A stretch of 64,000 nt of DNA from Trujillonella endophytica (lineage in GTDB: Bacteria; Actinomycetota; Actinomycetes; Mycobacteriales; Geodermatophilaceae). Shown here one piece after another: positions 35,906 through 45,500 of this stretch. The first letter of the stretch is position 1, and each line of letters starts with the position of its first letter. A program made the position numbers and the translations under genes. The notes beneath the pieces were generated by a model. It made no database searches. It was not told the DNA's origin and worked only from the letters and a program-made list of their open reading frames with translations. The stretch is taken from assembly GCF_019799905.1 (NCBI RefSeq), contig NZ_JABGCI010000003.1:186001-250000 (forward strand), read 5' to 3'.

Positions 35906-36913
35906 GTGACCAGCGCCCCCGCTCGGATCCGGCTCACCCAGTACGCCCACGGCGGCGGCTGCGCGTGCAAGATCCCGCCCGGCGAACTCGAGCAGGTGGT
36001 CGCCGGGCTCAGCCTCGGTGGCCCGACCGCGCCCGCCGCGGAGCTGGTGGTCGGCCTCGACGACGGTGACGACGCCGCCGTCGTCCGCATCGCCGGCGGC
36101 CAGGGCATCGTGCTCACCACCGACTTCTTCACCCCCGTCGTCGACGACGCGTACACCTTCGGCCGGATCGCCGCGGCCAACGCGCTGTCCGACGTCTACG
36201 CCATGGGCGGCACCCCCGTCGTGGCCGTCAACCTGCTGGGCTGGCCCCGCGACGTGCTGCCGGCCGAACTCGCCGCCGAGGTGCTGCGCGGCGGCCTCGA
36301 GGTGGCGCACGAAGCCGGGTGCCACGTCGGCGGCGGCCACTCCATCGACGACCCCGAGCCGAAGTACGGGATGGCGGTCACCGGCGTCGTGGACGTCGAC
36401 CGGATCGTCACCAACGCCGCGGCCACCCCGGGCACGCCCCTGTCGCTGACCAAGCCGCTGGGTGTCGGCGTGCTCAACAGCCGGATGAAGGCCACCGGCG
36501 AGGTCTCCGAGGAGGCGGTCGCCTCGATGACCGCGCTGAACCGGGACGCCGGCCGCGCCGCGGTGGCCGCCGGCATCCGCGCCGGCACCGACGTCACGGG
36601 CTTCGGCCTGCTCGGCCACCTCTACAAGATGGCCCGCGCCAGCGGCGTCACCGCGGTCGTCGACGCCGCCGCCGTCCCCTACCTGACCGGCGCGCGGGAG
36701 GCCCTCGCCGCCGGCTTCGTCTCCGGCGGGACCCGCCGCAACCTCGACTGGGTGCGCCCGCACACCGACCTGTCCGCGGTGAGCGAGGACGAGGCGCTGC
36801 TGCTCGCCGACGCCCAGACCTCCGGTGGCCTCCTGCTCGGCGGCGAGGTGCCGGGAGCGCCGGTCATCGGCGAGTTCGTGCCGCGCGGCGAGCACGTCGT
36901 CGTCGTCCGCTGA
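35906..36913 (+). CDS. selD: Selenide, water dikinase SelD
   Basis: SelD makes selenophosphate, the selenium donor for SelA. The 335-residue protein has the catalytic segment GGGCACKIPP, with Cys (not Sec) at the active-site position and the partner Lys, then DDGDDAAVVRI and TTDFFTPVVDDAYTFG for ATP/Mg binding. GTG start. Together with selA, selB and the tRNA it completes the pathway in this window. A 27-bp palindrome follows its stop. Confidence 0.96.
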   Translation: MTSAPARIRLTQYAHGGGCACKIPPGELEQVVAGLSLGGPTAPAAELVVGLDDGDDAAVVRIAGGQGIVLTTDFFTPVVDDAYTFGRIAAANALSDVYAMGGTPVVAVNLLGWPRDVLPAELAAEVLRGGLEVAHEAGCHVGGGHSIDDPEPKYGMAVTGVVDVDRIVTNAAATPGTPLSLTKPLGVGVLNSRMKATGEVSEEAVASMTALNRDAGRAAVAAGIRAGTDVTGFGLLGHLYKMARASGVTAVVDAAAVPYLTGAREALAAGFVSGGTRRNLDWVRPHTDLSAVSEDEALLLADAQTSGGLLLGGEVPGAPVIGEFVPRGEHVVVVR

Positions 36914-36928
36914 CCCCCCTCCCCGAGC

Positions 36929-36987
36929 GCGAGATCTGCACACTCGTCGCCATCAGCGCCTGATGGCGACGAGTGTGCAGATCTCGC
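36929..36987. repeat. Long perfect palindrome (REP-like or terminator)
   Basis: Two perfectly complementary 27-nt arms (36,929-36,955 and 36,961-36,987) flank GCGCC, 15 bp after the selD stop. It contains AGATCTGCACACTCG and its complement. It lacks the GC-only stem of the other terminators in this window and looks like a mobile palindromic repeat. I see no second copy in the window. Confidence 0.8.
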
Positions 36988-37024
36988 CGGTGGGGCGGAC
37001 GCCGTTTGAGCTAGCGTCCGGAGC

Positions 37025-37993
37025 ATGCTGGCTGCCTTCGTCTCGTCCCCGTCCCCGGACGACCCGCTCTCCGTCCTGGAGATCGGCGACCGCCCCGAGC
37101 CCGAGCCCCGCGAGGGCTGGACGACGGTGCAGGTCAAGGCCGTCTCGCTCAACCACCACGACCTGTTCAGCCTGCGCGGCATCGGGCTGCCGCAGGAGCG
37201 GATGCCGATGATCCTCGGGACCGACGCGGCGGGGCTGGACGAGGACGGCAACGAGGTCGTCGTGCACGGCGTCGTCGTCGGCACCCCGGGGTGGACCGGC
37301 GACGAGACGCTGGACCCCAAGCGCACGCTCTTCTCCGAGCTGCACCAGGGCACGATGGCCGAGCGCGTGACCGTGCCGCGACGCAACGTGCTGCCCAAGC
37401 CCGCCGAGCTGTCGTTCGCGGAGGCGGCCTGCCTGCCGACCGCGTGGCTGACCGCCTACCGGATGCTCTTCGTGCGCTCCGGCCTCCGCCCGGGGCAGAC
37501 CGTGCTGGTGCAGGGCGCCAGCGGCGGCGTCGCCACCGCGCTCGTCGTCCTGGGCAGGGCCGCCGGCTTCCGCGTGTGGGTGACCGGCCGCAGCGAGGAG
37601 AAGCGCACCGCCGCGCTGGCCCTCGGCGCCGACCAGGCCTTCGAGTCCGGTGCCCGGCTGCCGGAGCGGGTGGACGGCGTCATGGAGACCGTCGGCGAGG
37701 CGACCTGGTCGCACAGCGTCAAGTCGCTCAAGCCCGGTGGCGTCATCGTCACCTCCGGCGCGACGACGGGGTTCAACCCGGGCGCCGAGCTCAACCGCGT
37801 CTTCTTCACCCAGCTGTCGGTGATCGGCTCCACCATGGGCACCCGCGACGAGCTGGCCGACCTCATCACGATGTGCCGGACGACGGGCATCCGGCCGCAG
37901 ATCGACGTCGAGCTGCCGCTGGCCGAGGCGAGCGAGGGCTTCGCGCGCATGCTCGAGGGCCGCACCAACGGGAAGATCGTCTTCACCCTCTGA
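37025..37993 (+). CDS. MDR-family zinc-type alcohol dehydrogenase/quinone oxidoreductase-like protein
   Basis: The 322-residue protein has the MDR fold, with N-terminal GroES-like domain (LNHHDLFSLRGIG) and nucleotide-binding VLVQGASGGVATALVVLG. The structural zinc Cys cluster and the catalytic Cys of true alcohol dehydrogenases are not visible, so a zinc-free quinone oxidoreductase-like enzyme is more probable. ATG start. A bidirectional terminator separates it from clpP. Confidence 0.88.
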   Translation: MLAAFVSSPSPDDPLSVLEIGDRPEPEPREGWTTVQVKAVSLNHHDLFSLRGIGLPQERMPMILGTDAAGLDEDGNEVVVHGVVVGTPGWTGDETLDPKRTLFSELHQGTMAERVTVPRRNVLPKPAELSFAEAACLPTAWLTAYRMLFVRSGLRPGQTVLVQGASGGVATALVVLGRAAGFRVWVTGRSEEKRTAALALGADQAFESGARLPERVDGVMETVGEATWSHSVKSLKPGGVIVTSGATTGFNPGAELNRVFFTQLSVIGSTMGTRDELADLITMCRTTGIRPQIDVELPLAEASEGFARMLEGRTNGKIVFTL

Positions 37994-37997
37994 CCGA

Positions 37998-38032
37998 CGA
38001 CACCGCCGGCCGGGCCCCGGCCGGCGGTGTCG
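37998..38032. terminator. Bidirectional hairpin terminator
   Basis: A 17-bp perfect inverted repeat, CGACACCGCCGGCCGGG and its complement, lies 4 bp after the MDR gene stop and 44 bp from the clpP stop. Suitable for both converging genes. Confidence 0.78.
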
Positions 38033-38076
38033 CGGACTCAGCGGCGGCCGGGCTCACGGCCGGCGGCGTCGCCGGC

Positions 38077-38670
38077 TCAGCGGCGGCCGAGCGGCGGCTG
38101 CGCCACCACGTGGTCGACGAGCCCGTAGGCGCGGGCCTCCTCGGCGGTGAACCAGCGGTCTCGGTCGGCGTCCGCGGTGATCTGCTCGACCGTCTGCCCG
38201 GTGTGCAGCGCGGTCAGCTCGGCGATCCGGCGCTTCATCGAGCCGAAGGCGGCCGCCTGCACCGCGATGTCGGACTGCACCCCCGACAGCCCGGCCGACG
38301 GCTGGTGCATGAGCACCCGGGCGTTGGGCAGCGCGTACCGCTTACCCGGCGCGCCCCCGGACAGCAGGAACTGCCCCATGGACGCGGCGAAGCCCAGTGC
38401 CCACGTGGAGACATCGGGGCCGACCAGCTGCATGGTGTCGTAGATCGCCATGCCCGCGGTCACCGAGCCGCCCGGCGAGTTCACGTACAGCCGGATCTCC
38501 GCGGCCGCGTCCTCGGCGGCGAGGAGCAGCAGCTCGGAGCTGATCCGCGTGGCCACGTCGTCGTCCACCGGCTGGCCGAGCACGACGATCCGCTCGCTCA
38601 GCAGCCGGTCGCGCACCGCCTCCCCCCAGGGGGCCGCCGTCCCCGCCCTGTCCTCCAGTACCCGTGCCAT
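38077..38670 (-). CDS. clpP: ATP-dependent Clp protease proteolytic subunit (extra ClpP)
   Basis: The 197-residue ClpP has Ser in GFAASMGQFLL, His in VLMHQPSAGLSG and Asp in DADRDRWFTAEEA, so the triad is intact. ATG start. It stands alone, not beside a second clpP or clpX, and diverges from an HTH regulator and a Clp_N protein. This suggests an accessory ClpP with dedicated control rather than the housekeeping clpP1P2 pair. Confidence 0.93.
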   Translation of the reverse strand: MARVLEDRAGTAAPWGEAVRDRLLSERIVVLGQPVDDDVATRISSELLLLAAEDAAAEIRLYVNSPGGSVTAGMAIYDTMQLVGPDVSTWALGFAASMGQFLLSGGAPGKRYALPNARVLMHQPSAGLSGVQSDIAVQAAAFGSMKRRIAELTALHTGQTVEQITADADRDRWFTAEEARAYGLVDHVVAQPPLGRR

Positions 38671-38780
38671 GCGTCCTCCCGACCTCGACCCGACTCGACG
38701 ACGCCGACGCTAGGGACGGCCGGCCGCGCGTCCAGGGCGTTCCGCCGTGAGCGCAGCGGTTCCGCCGACGGCGGAGGGCG

Positions 38781-38826
38781 TGTCAACACGGGTTGACAGT
38801 CCCACCCGGTGCAACTTATGTTGACA
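38781..38826. promoter_or_regulatory. Three GTTGACA boxes and promoter of the Clp locus
   Basis: TGTCAAC-ACGG-GTTGACA (38,781-38,798) is a perfect inverted repeat, and a third GTTGACA lies at 38,820-38,826. The middle box contains a consensus -35 (TTGACA, 38,793-38,798) followed after 18 bp by TATGTT. Transcription would start near 38,829, right at the ATG of the HTH gene, so its mRNA may be leaderless. A repressor on the palindrome would cover the -35. Confidence 0.72.
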
Positions 38827-38829
38827 GGC

Positions 38830-39063
38830 ATGGCGGACACGGCAGCGGTGGCCACGGCGGCCGCCGACGACGACCCGGCGGTCGGCCTGCGTGCCGTCCG
38901 GTCGCTCCGGGTGCTGGTGGAGCGGCTGGAGGCCCTGCAGGTGGACAACGCACGGGGCCGGGGATGGACCTGGGAGCAGATCGCCCAGCTGCTGGGCGTG
39001 AGCCGGCAGGCCGTCCACAAGAAGTACGCGCGCGGCCGCGGGCCGCTCCGGCGGAGGGACTGA
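38830..39063 (+). CDS. Small HTH DNA-binding protein
   Basis: The 77-residue protein ends in a clear helix-turn-helix (TWEQIAQLLGVSRQAVHKKYARG). The ATG at 38,830 has no good ribosome site but lies at the predicted transcription start, as for leaderless genes. It is two bases from the following Clp_N gene. It is the obvious candidate to bind the GTTGACA boxes and to control itself and clpP. Confidence 0.88.
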   Translation: MADTAAVATAAADDDPAVGLRAVRSLRVLVERLEALQVDNARGRGWTWEQIAQLLGVSRQAVHKKYARGRGPLRRRD

Positions 39064-39065
39064 CG

Positions 39066-39593
39066 ATGTTCGAGCGGTTCAGCCAGGCGGCCCGCGGGAC
39101 GGTGGTGCAGGCGCAGACCGAGGCCCGGCGGCTGCACAGCGGGCGGATCGGCACCGAGCACCTGCTGCTCGCCCTCCTCCGGCAGGACAGCCCGACGGCC
39201 ACCGTCCTCGCCCGGCACGGGCTCACTCGGGAGGTCGTCACCACCGCGGTGACCGACCTCGGCGGCCTGGACGCCCAGGCCCTCAGCACGCTCGGCATCG
39301 ACCTCGACGCCGTCCGCGAGCGGGTGGAGGCGACGTTCGGCCCGGGCGCCCTGGACCAGGCACCCGCCGGTCGCTCCCCCGGCGGGCACCTCCCGTTCGG
39401 CCCACGGGCGAAGAAGGTCCTGGAGCTCTCGCTGCGGGAGACGCTCGCCATGCGGCAGAAGACGATCACCGACGGCCACATCGCCCTCGGCCTGATCCGC
39501 GAGGGTCAGGGGCTGGCGATGAAGGTGGTCGCCGACCGCGGCATCGACGCCACGCAGCTGGCCGCGGAGATCAGGACCGCACTGCTGTCCTGA
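39066..39593 (+). CDS. Stand-alone Clp N-domain (Clp_R repeat) protein
   Basis: The 175-residue protein consists of two Clp_N repeats: FSQAARGTVVQAQTEARRL..RIGTEHLLLALL (about 1-75) and GPRAKKVLELSLRETLAMRQ..ITDGHIALGLI (about 105-170). These form the adaptor-binding domain of ClpC and ClpA, but no AAA+ module is attached. It may act as an adaptor or decoy for ClpC, or feed the ClpP encoded next door. The family of HTH plus Clp_N pairs is common in actinobacteria, with function not settled as far as I know. Confidence 0.88.
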   Translation: MFERFSQAARGTVVQAQTEARRLHSGRIGTEHLLLALLRQDSPTATVLARHGLTREVVTTAVTDLGGLDAQALSTLGIDLDAVRERVEATFGPGALDQAPAGRSPGGHLPFGPRAKKVLELSLRETLAMRQKTITDGHIALGLIREGQGLAMKVVADRGIDATQLAAEIRTALLS

Positions 39594-39599
39594 TCCCGC

Positions 39600-40256
39600 T
39601 CAGACCTGCTGGGCCGTCCGCGTGGCGATGCGCGTGGCGATCTTCGCGCGGGTCCGCTCGGGGAGGACGGGGACGGCGGGCGCCAGCTCCGGCAGCCGCT
39701 GCTTCTGCGTGGTGTAGGCGCGGAACGCCGTCCCCACGGTGACGCCGTGCGCCGGGCGGTCGACCACCTCGACGGCGTCGCCGGCGCCGATCTGGCCGGT
39801 CTCGATCACCCGGAGGTACGCGCCGGGCGCCCCGTGCCGGGTGAAGCGCTTGACGAGCTGCGGCACTCCCCAGAAGCGCTCGAAGTTGGCGCACGGGATG
39901 CGGCAGTCGGTCACCTCCAGCAGGGCCGTGCCGACCCGCCAGCGCTCGCCGAGGACGGCGTGGGTGAGGTCGAGCCCGCGGGTGCGGAGGTTCTCGCCGA
40001 AGCGACCGGGCGGGAGGTCCCGGTCGAGCTCGGCGGCCCACCAGTCGGCGTCCTCCTGGGCGTAGGCGTAGACCGCCTGGCCCTCACCGCCGTGGTACCT
40101 CCGGTTGACCTGGACGTCGCCGTCCAGCCCGAGCGGGTGCACGGCCACCCGGCCGGTCACCGGCCGCTTGTCGATGCCGGTGCGCTTCGGCTTGCGGTCG
40201 GGCACGGACGGGAGGTCCGTGCCCGACACGCAGACGGCCTCGAGCCGGCCGATCAC
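39600..40256 (-). CDS. MOSC-domain protein (YiiM-like)
   Basis: The 218-residue protein has [29 protein letters not shown] and the conserved cysteine in [11 protein letters not shown], all typical of MOSC proteins that bind molybdenum-sulfur cofactors or reduce N-hydroxylated compounds. Its GTG start overlaps the lepA stop (GTGA). The converging Clp_N gene stops 6 bp away. Confidence 0.92.
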   Translation of the reverse strand: MIGRLEAVCVSGTDLPSVPDRKPKRTGIDKRPVTGRVAVHPLGLDGDVQVNRRYHGGEGQAVYAYAQEDADWWAAELDRDLPPGRFGENLRTRGLDLTHAVLGERWRVGTALLEVTDCRIPCANFERFWGVPQLVKRFTRHGAPGAYLRVIETGQIGAGDAVEVVDRPAHGVTVGTAFRAYTTQKQRLPELAPAVPVLPERTRAKIATRIATRTAQQV

Positions 40257-42109
40257 TTCTTGGAGGCGGTGGACTCGTTGGTCGACAGCGCGGCGACGAA
40301 CGCCTCCTGGGGGACCTCGACGCGGCCGACCATCTTCATCCGCTTCTTGCCCTCCTTCTGCTTCTCCAGCAGCTTCCGCTTGCGGGTGATGTCACCGCCG
40401 TAGCACTTGGCGAGGACGTCCTTGCGGATGGCGCGCACCGTCTCGCGGGCGATGACCCGGGAGCCGACGGCGGCCTGGATGGGCACCTCGAACTGCTGCC
40501 GCGGGATGAGCTCGCGCAGCTTGCCGGCCATCATCACGCCGTAGCTGTAGGCCTTGTCCTTGTGCACGATGGCGCTGAAGGCGTCGACGGCCTCGCCCTG
40601 CAGCAGGATGTCCACCTTGACCAACGCGGACTCCTGCTCGCCGGCCTCGGAGTAGTCGAGGCTGGCGTATCCGCGGGTCTTGGACTTCAGGGCGTCGAAG
40701 AAGTCGAAGATGATCTCGCCGAGCGGCAGCGTGTAGCGCAGCTCGACGCGGGACTCGCTCAGGTAGTCCATGCCGCCGAGCTGGCCGCGGCGCCCCTGGC
40801 AGAGCTCCATGATCGCGCCGGTGTAGTCGCTCGGCGCGATGACCGTGGCGTTGACGATCGGCTCGAAGACCTTGTCGATCTTGCCTTCCGGCCAGTCGCT
40901 CGGGTTGGTCACCGTGATCTCGCTGCCGTCCTCCATCACCACCCGGTAGACGACGTTGGGGGCGGTGGAGATGAGGCTGATGCCGGCCTCGCGCTCCAGC
41001 CGCTCGCGGACGATCTCCAGGTGCAGCAGGCCGAGGAAGCCCACGCGGAAGCCGAACCCGAGCGCCGCGGAGGTCTCCGGCTCGTAGGTCAGGGCGGCGT
41101 CGTTTAGCAGCAGCTTGTCCAGGGCCTCGCGCAGCAGCGGGTAGTCGCTGCCGTCGATGGGATAGAGGCCGGAGTAGACCATCGGCTTGGGGTCGCGGTA
41201 GCCGCCGATGGACTCGGCCGCCGGCTTGTGCTGCAGCGTCACGGTGTCGCCGACGCGGGACTGGCGGACGTCCTTCACGCCGGTGATGAAGTAGCCGACC
41301 TCGCCGACGCCGAGGCTCTCGACGGGCTTGGGCTCCGGTGAGATGACGCCGATCTCCAGCAGCTCGTGCGTGGCCCCGGTGGACATCATCTTGATCTTGT
41401 CGCGAGCGGAGATCCGGCCGTCGACCACCCGGACGTAGGTGATGACGCCGCGGTAGATGTCGTAGACCGAGTCGAAGATCATCGCCCGGGCCGGACCCGC
41501 GTCCTGACCCGTGGGCGCGGGGATCTCGGCGACGATGCGGTCGAGCAGCTCCGGCACGCCGACCCCGGTCTTGCCGCTGACCCGCAGCACGTCGTCGGGG
41601 TCGCAGCCGATGATGTGCGCGATCTCCGCGGCGTACTTCTCCGGCTGGGCGGCCGGCAGGTCGATCTTGTTCAGCACCGGGATGATCGTGAGGTCGTTCT
41701 CCAGCGCCAGGTACAGGTTGGCCAGCGTCTGCGCCTCGATGCCCTGGGCGGCGTCGACCAGCAGGACCGCGCCCTCGCAGGCGGCCAGCGACCGGGACAC
41801 CTCGTAGGTGAAGTCGACGTGGCCCGGGGTGTCGATCATGTCGAGCACGTACTCGGTTCCGGCGTGCGCTCCCGATCGCGGGACCCACGGCAGCCGCACG
41901 TTCTGCGCCTTGATCGTGATGCCGCGCTCACGCTCGATGTCCATGCGGTCGAGGTACTGGGCGCGCATGTTGCGCCCCTCGACCAGCCCGGTCACCTCGA
42001 GCATCCGATCGGCCAGCGTCGACTTGCCATGGTCGATGTGGGCGATGATGCAGAAGTTCCGGATCAGGCCCGGGTCGGTGGCAGCAGGAGTCGTCACAGT
42101 GCTGCCCAT
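40253..42109 (-). CDS. lepA: Elongation factor 4 (LepA)
   Basis: LepA is a ribosome-associated GTPase that remodels stalled or assembling ribosomes. The 618-residue protein has G motifs [17 protein letters not shown] and NKIDLP, and the LepA-specific C-terminal domain ([22 protein letters not shown] split over its length). The ATG at 42,107-42,109 gives [11 protein letters not shown]; an in-frame GTG 12 bases downstream is possible. It diverges from rpsT, as in mycobacteria. Confidence 0.96.
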   Translation of the reverse strand: MGSTVTTPAATDPGLIRNFCIIAHIDHGKSTLADRMLEVTGLVEGRNMRAQYLDRMDIERERGITIKAQNVRLPWVPRSGAHAGTEYVLDMIDTPGHVDFTYEVSRSLAACEGAVLLVDAAQGIEAQTLANLYLALENDLTIIPVLNKIDLPAAQPEKYAAEIAHIIGCDPDDVLRVSGKTGVGVPELLDRIVAEIPAPTGQDAGPARAMIFDSVYDIYRGVITYVRVVDGRISARDKIKMMSTGATHELLEIGVISPEPKPVESLGVGEVGYFITGVKDVRQSRVGDTVTLQHKPAAESIGGYRDPKPMVYSGLYPIDGSDYPLLREALDKLLLNDAALTYEPETSAALGFGFRVGFLGLLHLEIVRERLEREAGISLISTAPNVVYRVVMEDGSEITVTNPSDWPEGKIDKVFEPIVNATVIAPSDYTGAIMELCQGRRGQLGGMDYLSESRVELRYTLPLGEIIFDFFDALKSKTRGYASLDYSEAGEQESALVKVDILLQGEAVDAFSAIVHKDKAYSYGVMMAGKLRELIPRQQFEVPIQAAVGSRVIARETVRAIRKDVLAKCYGGDITRKRKLLEKQKEGKKRMKMVGRVEVPQEAFVAALSTNESTASKK

Positions 42110-42310
42110 CGTCCCATGCCCGGCCGGACGGGCGAGCGCCTTCCCGGCGCGCGCCGCGGCCGGGCAGCGCACGGCGGTGTGATCGACGCGGTGTGGGCCG
42201 GTGGGGACGGCGCTGGTATCTTCGTAGGCCGGTCCGTGATCGCAGGCTGTCGAGCCCGCGCGTCCGGACGCACTGTCAGACTCCCCCCAGCGAGACACCG
42301 AGGCTCACGC

Positions 42311-42577
42311 GTGGCGAACATCAAGTCCCAGATGAAGCGGATCAAGACCAACGAGAAGGCTCGGCAGCGCAACGTGGCCGTCAAGTCCGCGCTGAAGACC
42401 GCCGTCCGGCGCGTCCGCACGGCCGCCGAGGCTGGCGACGCCGCCGCCGCGGCCACCGCCTTCCAGGTCGCCGCCAAGCAGCTGGACAAGGCCGCCAGCA
42501 AGGGCGTCATCCACAAGAACCAGGCCGCCAACCGCAAGTCGGGTCTGGCCAAGCAGGTCGCCAGCCTCGAGGGCTGA
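42311..42577 (+). CDS. rpsT: 30S ribosomal protein S20
   Basis: The 88-residue basic helical protein ([20 protein letters not shown]..) binds 16S rRNA early in assembly. GTG start, which is usual for S20 in actinobacteria. The 201-bp gap to lepA should contain both promoters; I see no decisive motif. A strong terminator follows 16 bp after the stop. Confidence 0.97.
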   Translation: MANIKSQMKRIKTNEKARQRNVAVKSALKTAVRRVRTAAEAGDAAAAATAFQVAAKQLDKAASKGVIHKNQAANRKSGLAKQVASLEG

Positions 42578-45500
42578 CCGAACTCCTCCGTCGAGCCCCT
42601 CTCCCGCCGTGCGGGAGAGGGGCTCGTCGCATGTCCGGGCTCGTCGCGTGTCCGGGGTCGTCCGTTCGGGGTCGCCCGCTCCGGGTCGTCGGCGCCGTCG
42701 TCGTCGGCGCCGGGCCGGCGCGGGGCGGGGCGGCGACGCCGTCCCCGTCGAGCCGCGCCGGCGGCTCCGGCGTCAGCGGCGGCCGGCGGTGGCGGAGCGG
42801 ATGCCGATGATGCGGCGCACCGCCCGCTCCAGCGCGTAGTCGGCGCTGGCTGCGGCGCCCTTGACGTCCGCGTTGAGCTCCGCGGCGACCCCGACGGCCT
42901 GCTGCAGCCCGTCGATGCTCCAACCCCGGGCCTGGGAACTGGCCCGGTCGACCTTCCAGAACGGCATCCCGAGCGTCCGCGCGAGGTCGCCGGACCGGGC
43001 GTTGAGGGACTTGACCCGCGCGGCGGTGCGGATGCCGTCGGCGATCGCGTCGGCGATCAGCACGTGGGCCACCCCTCGGCCCAGTGCCCAGCGCAGCGTC
43101 TCCAGCGAGCCGTTCATGTCGCCGACCATCACCTTGTCCGCGACGGCGAAGCCGTTGGCCTCCGCCTGCCCCCGGTAGAAGCGGGCGACGGCGTCGACGT
43201 CGATCGTCCCGCCGAAGTCGGAGACCAGCTGGCTCGCCGCGGACGACAGGTCGCGCAGGTCGTTCCCGACGGCCTCCAGGAGCGCCGTGGCCGCGTCGGC
43301 CGCGATGCGCCCCCCGGCCAGGCGGACCTCGTTGCGGACGAACGCGAGCCGTTCCCCCGGGGACTTGATCTTCGGGCACTCGTCCACGGCCGCGCCCGCC
43401 GCCTTGAAGGCCTTGACCAGCGCCTCGTTGCGCTTGCCGCCGTGGTGCACGACGACGAGCGTCAGGTCCGGGTCGGCCTCCTTGGCGTAGCCGGTGAGCG
43501 CGTCGCACAGCGCACCCGCGGCCTCGTGCACCCCGGTGACGACGACCAGCCGGTGGCCCCCGAACAGGGAGGGGGCCAGCACGTCGGCGAGCTCGCCGAG
43601 CGGTAGCCCGGCGGCGGCGAGCTCGTGCAGCTCCACGTCGGGGTACCGGTCGCGGACGGCCGCGCGCACTGTCGACAGCGCCCGGCTGCGCAGCAGTTCC
43701 TCCTCGCCGACCACGACCCGCAGGTGGGAGGTCGGGGCGGGGGGTGCTGCGGCCACACCGGCATGGTGTCACGGGGGACCGACGGTCCCGCCGGGCCGGC
43801 GCGGGGCGCCGTCGCGGCGGAGGAGGCGGTGCCGGCAGCGGGGTGCTCCCGTCCGCGGCCGACGCCTGGTCGTCCGCACCACGCGGGACGACGGCCCACT
43901 CCTCGGCCGTCCCCGCGACCGCGATGTCGCCGGAGCGGTCGGTGCGGTAGACGCGCATGCCGGCGTCGGCCAGCCAGCCCAGCAGGCGCCGGGTCGGATG
44001 GCCGTAGGTGTTGTCGGCCCCGACGGTGACGAGAGCGACCCGGGCGCCACTGGCGGCGAGGAAGTCGGGGTCGTTGTCCGCGCTCCCGTGGTGGGGCACC
44101 TTCAGCACGTCGGCCCGCAGGTCCACGCCCCGCCGCATCAGGCGCTCCTCCGCCTCCGCGCTCAGGTCGCCGGTCAGCAGGAGGCGGAGGCCCCGCACCG
44201 TCACCCGGACCACCAGCGACAGGTCGTTGGGCTCGGCGCTCCTGGTCGCGATCTCCGGTGCCGGCGCCAGCACCTCGACCGTGGCCGGCCCGATCCTGTG
44301 CCGGTCGCCGGGCACCAGCACCTCCTGCCGCGCCCCCGTACCGCGCAGCGTCCTGCCCACTGCGGCGCCGCGGTCGTCCGCCGGCGACAGCGTGCCGGTC
44401 GCCACCGCGCCGACCTCGCGGCCGCTGACCGCCCCGGCCAGGCCACCCACGTGGTCGGCGTCCAGGTGGGACAGCAGCACCAGGGGCAACCGGTCGATCC
44501 CCAGCCGGTCCAGGCAGCGGTCGACCGGGGCCACCTCCGGACCGGCGTCGATCAACACCCCCTCCCCCGGGCCGGTGGGCACGACGAGGGCGTCGCCCTG
44601 ACCGACGTCGCAGGCAACCAGGACCGCCTCCGGGGGCGGCCATCCCCGGGTCGCCTGGCGCAGCGGCCAGCCGACGAGGACGGCGCCGACGGTCAGCGCC
44701 AGGGCCAGGACGCGCAGGCGAGGCCACCGCCACAGGGCGAGCGCCCCGGCTGCCAGCAGGGCGGTCAGGACCAGGGCACCCGCCGTCCCAGCCGGCCAGC
44801 CCGTGGCCGCGTCCGGCAGGGCGGCGGCCGACCGGGCGACGAGGACCAGCCAGCGGACGGGCCACCCCGCCACCCAGGTGAGGCCGTCGGCCAGCGGCGT
44901 CGCCACCGGGCCGGCCACGGTCGCCAGCAGCCCCAGCACCGTCGCCGGCGCCACCGCCGGGGCGGCGAGCAGATTCGCCGGCAACGACACGAGACTGACC
45001 ACGCCGGACAGGCCCGCGATCAGCGGCGCGGTCGCGAGGCCGGCGGCCGCGCTCACGGCGACGGCGTCGGCGACCAGACGGGGACAGCCCCGGCCGCGCA
45101 GCCGGCGCGACCAGCCAGGCGCGAGCAGCACGATCGCCGCGGTCGCCGCCACGGAGAGCGCGAAGCCCGCGTCCCGCGCCAGCCGGGGCTGGACCAGGAG
45201 CAGCACGACGACCACCCCGCACAGCGCCGGCAGCGCGGCGCGCGACCGGCCCGACGCGAGGGCCAGCAGCGACACCGCCCCCATCGCCCCTGCCCGCAGC
45301 ACGCTGGCCGTCGGCCGGGCCAGCAGCACGAAGCCCACCAGCGCCAGGACCGCCACCACGGCCTGGACCCGGCGGTCGGCGGCCCGCCTGCGCAGCGGAG
45401 CCAACACACCGCTGAGCACGATCGCCACGTTGGCACCCGAGACCGCGGTGAGGTGCGCCAGCCCGGCCCGCCGGAAGTCCTCCTCCAGCACCGGGTCCAT

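Noticed and set aside
35906..36913. SelD as a selenoprotein, as in some bacteria.
   Set aside because: The catalytic position is an ordinary Cys codon and the frame contains no internal TAG or TGA.
37025..37993. The MDR enzyme after selD as a selenium-linked enzyme of the locus.
   Set aside because: It has its own start after a long palindrome, no recoded codon and no motif that links it to selenium.
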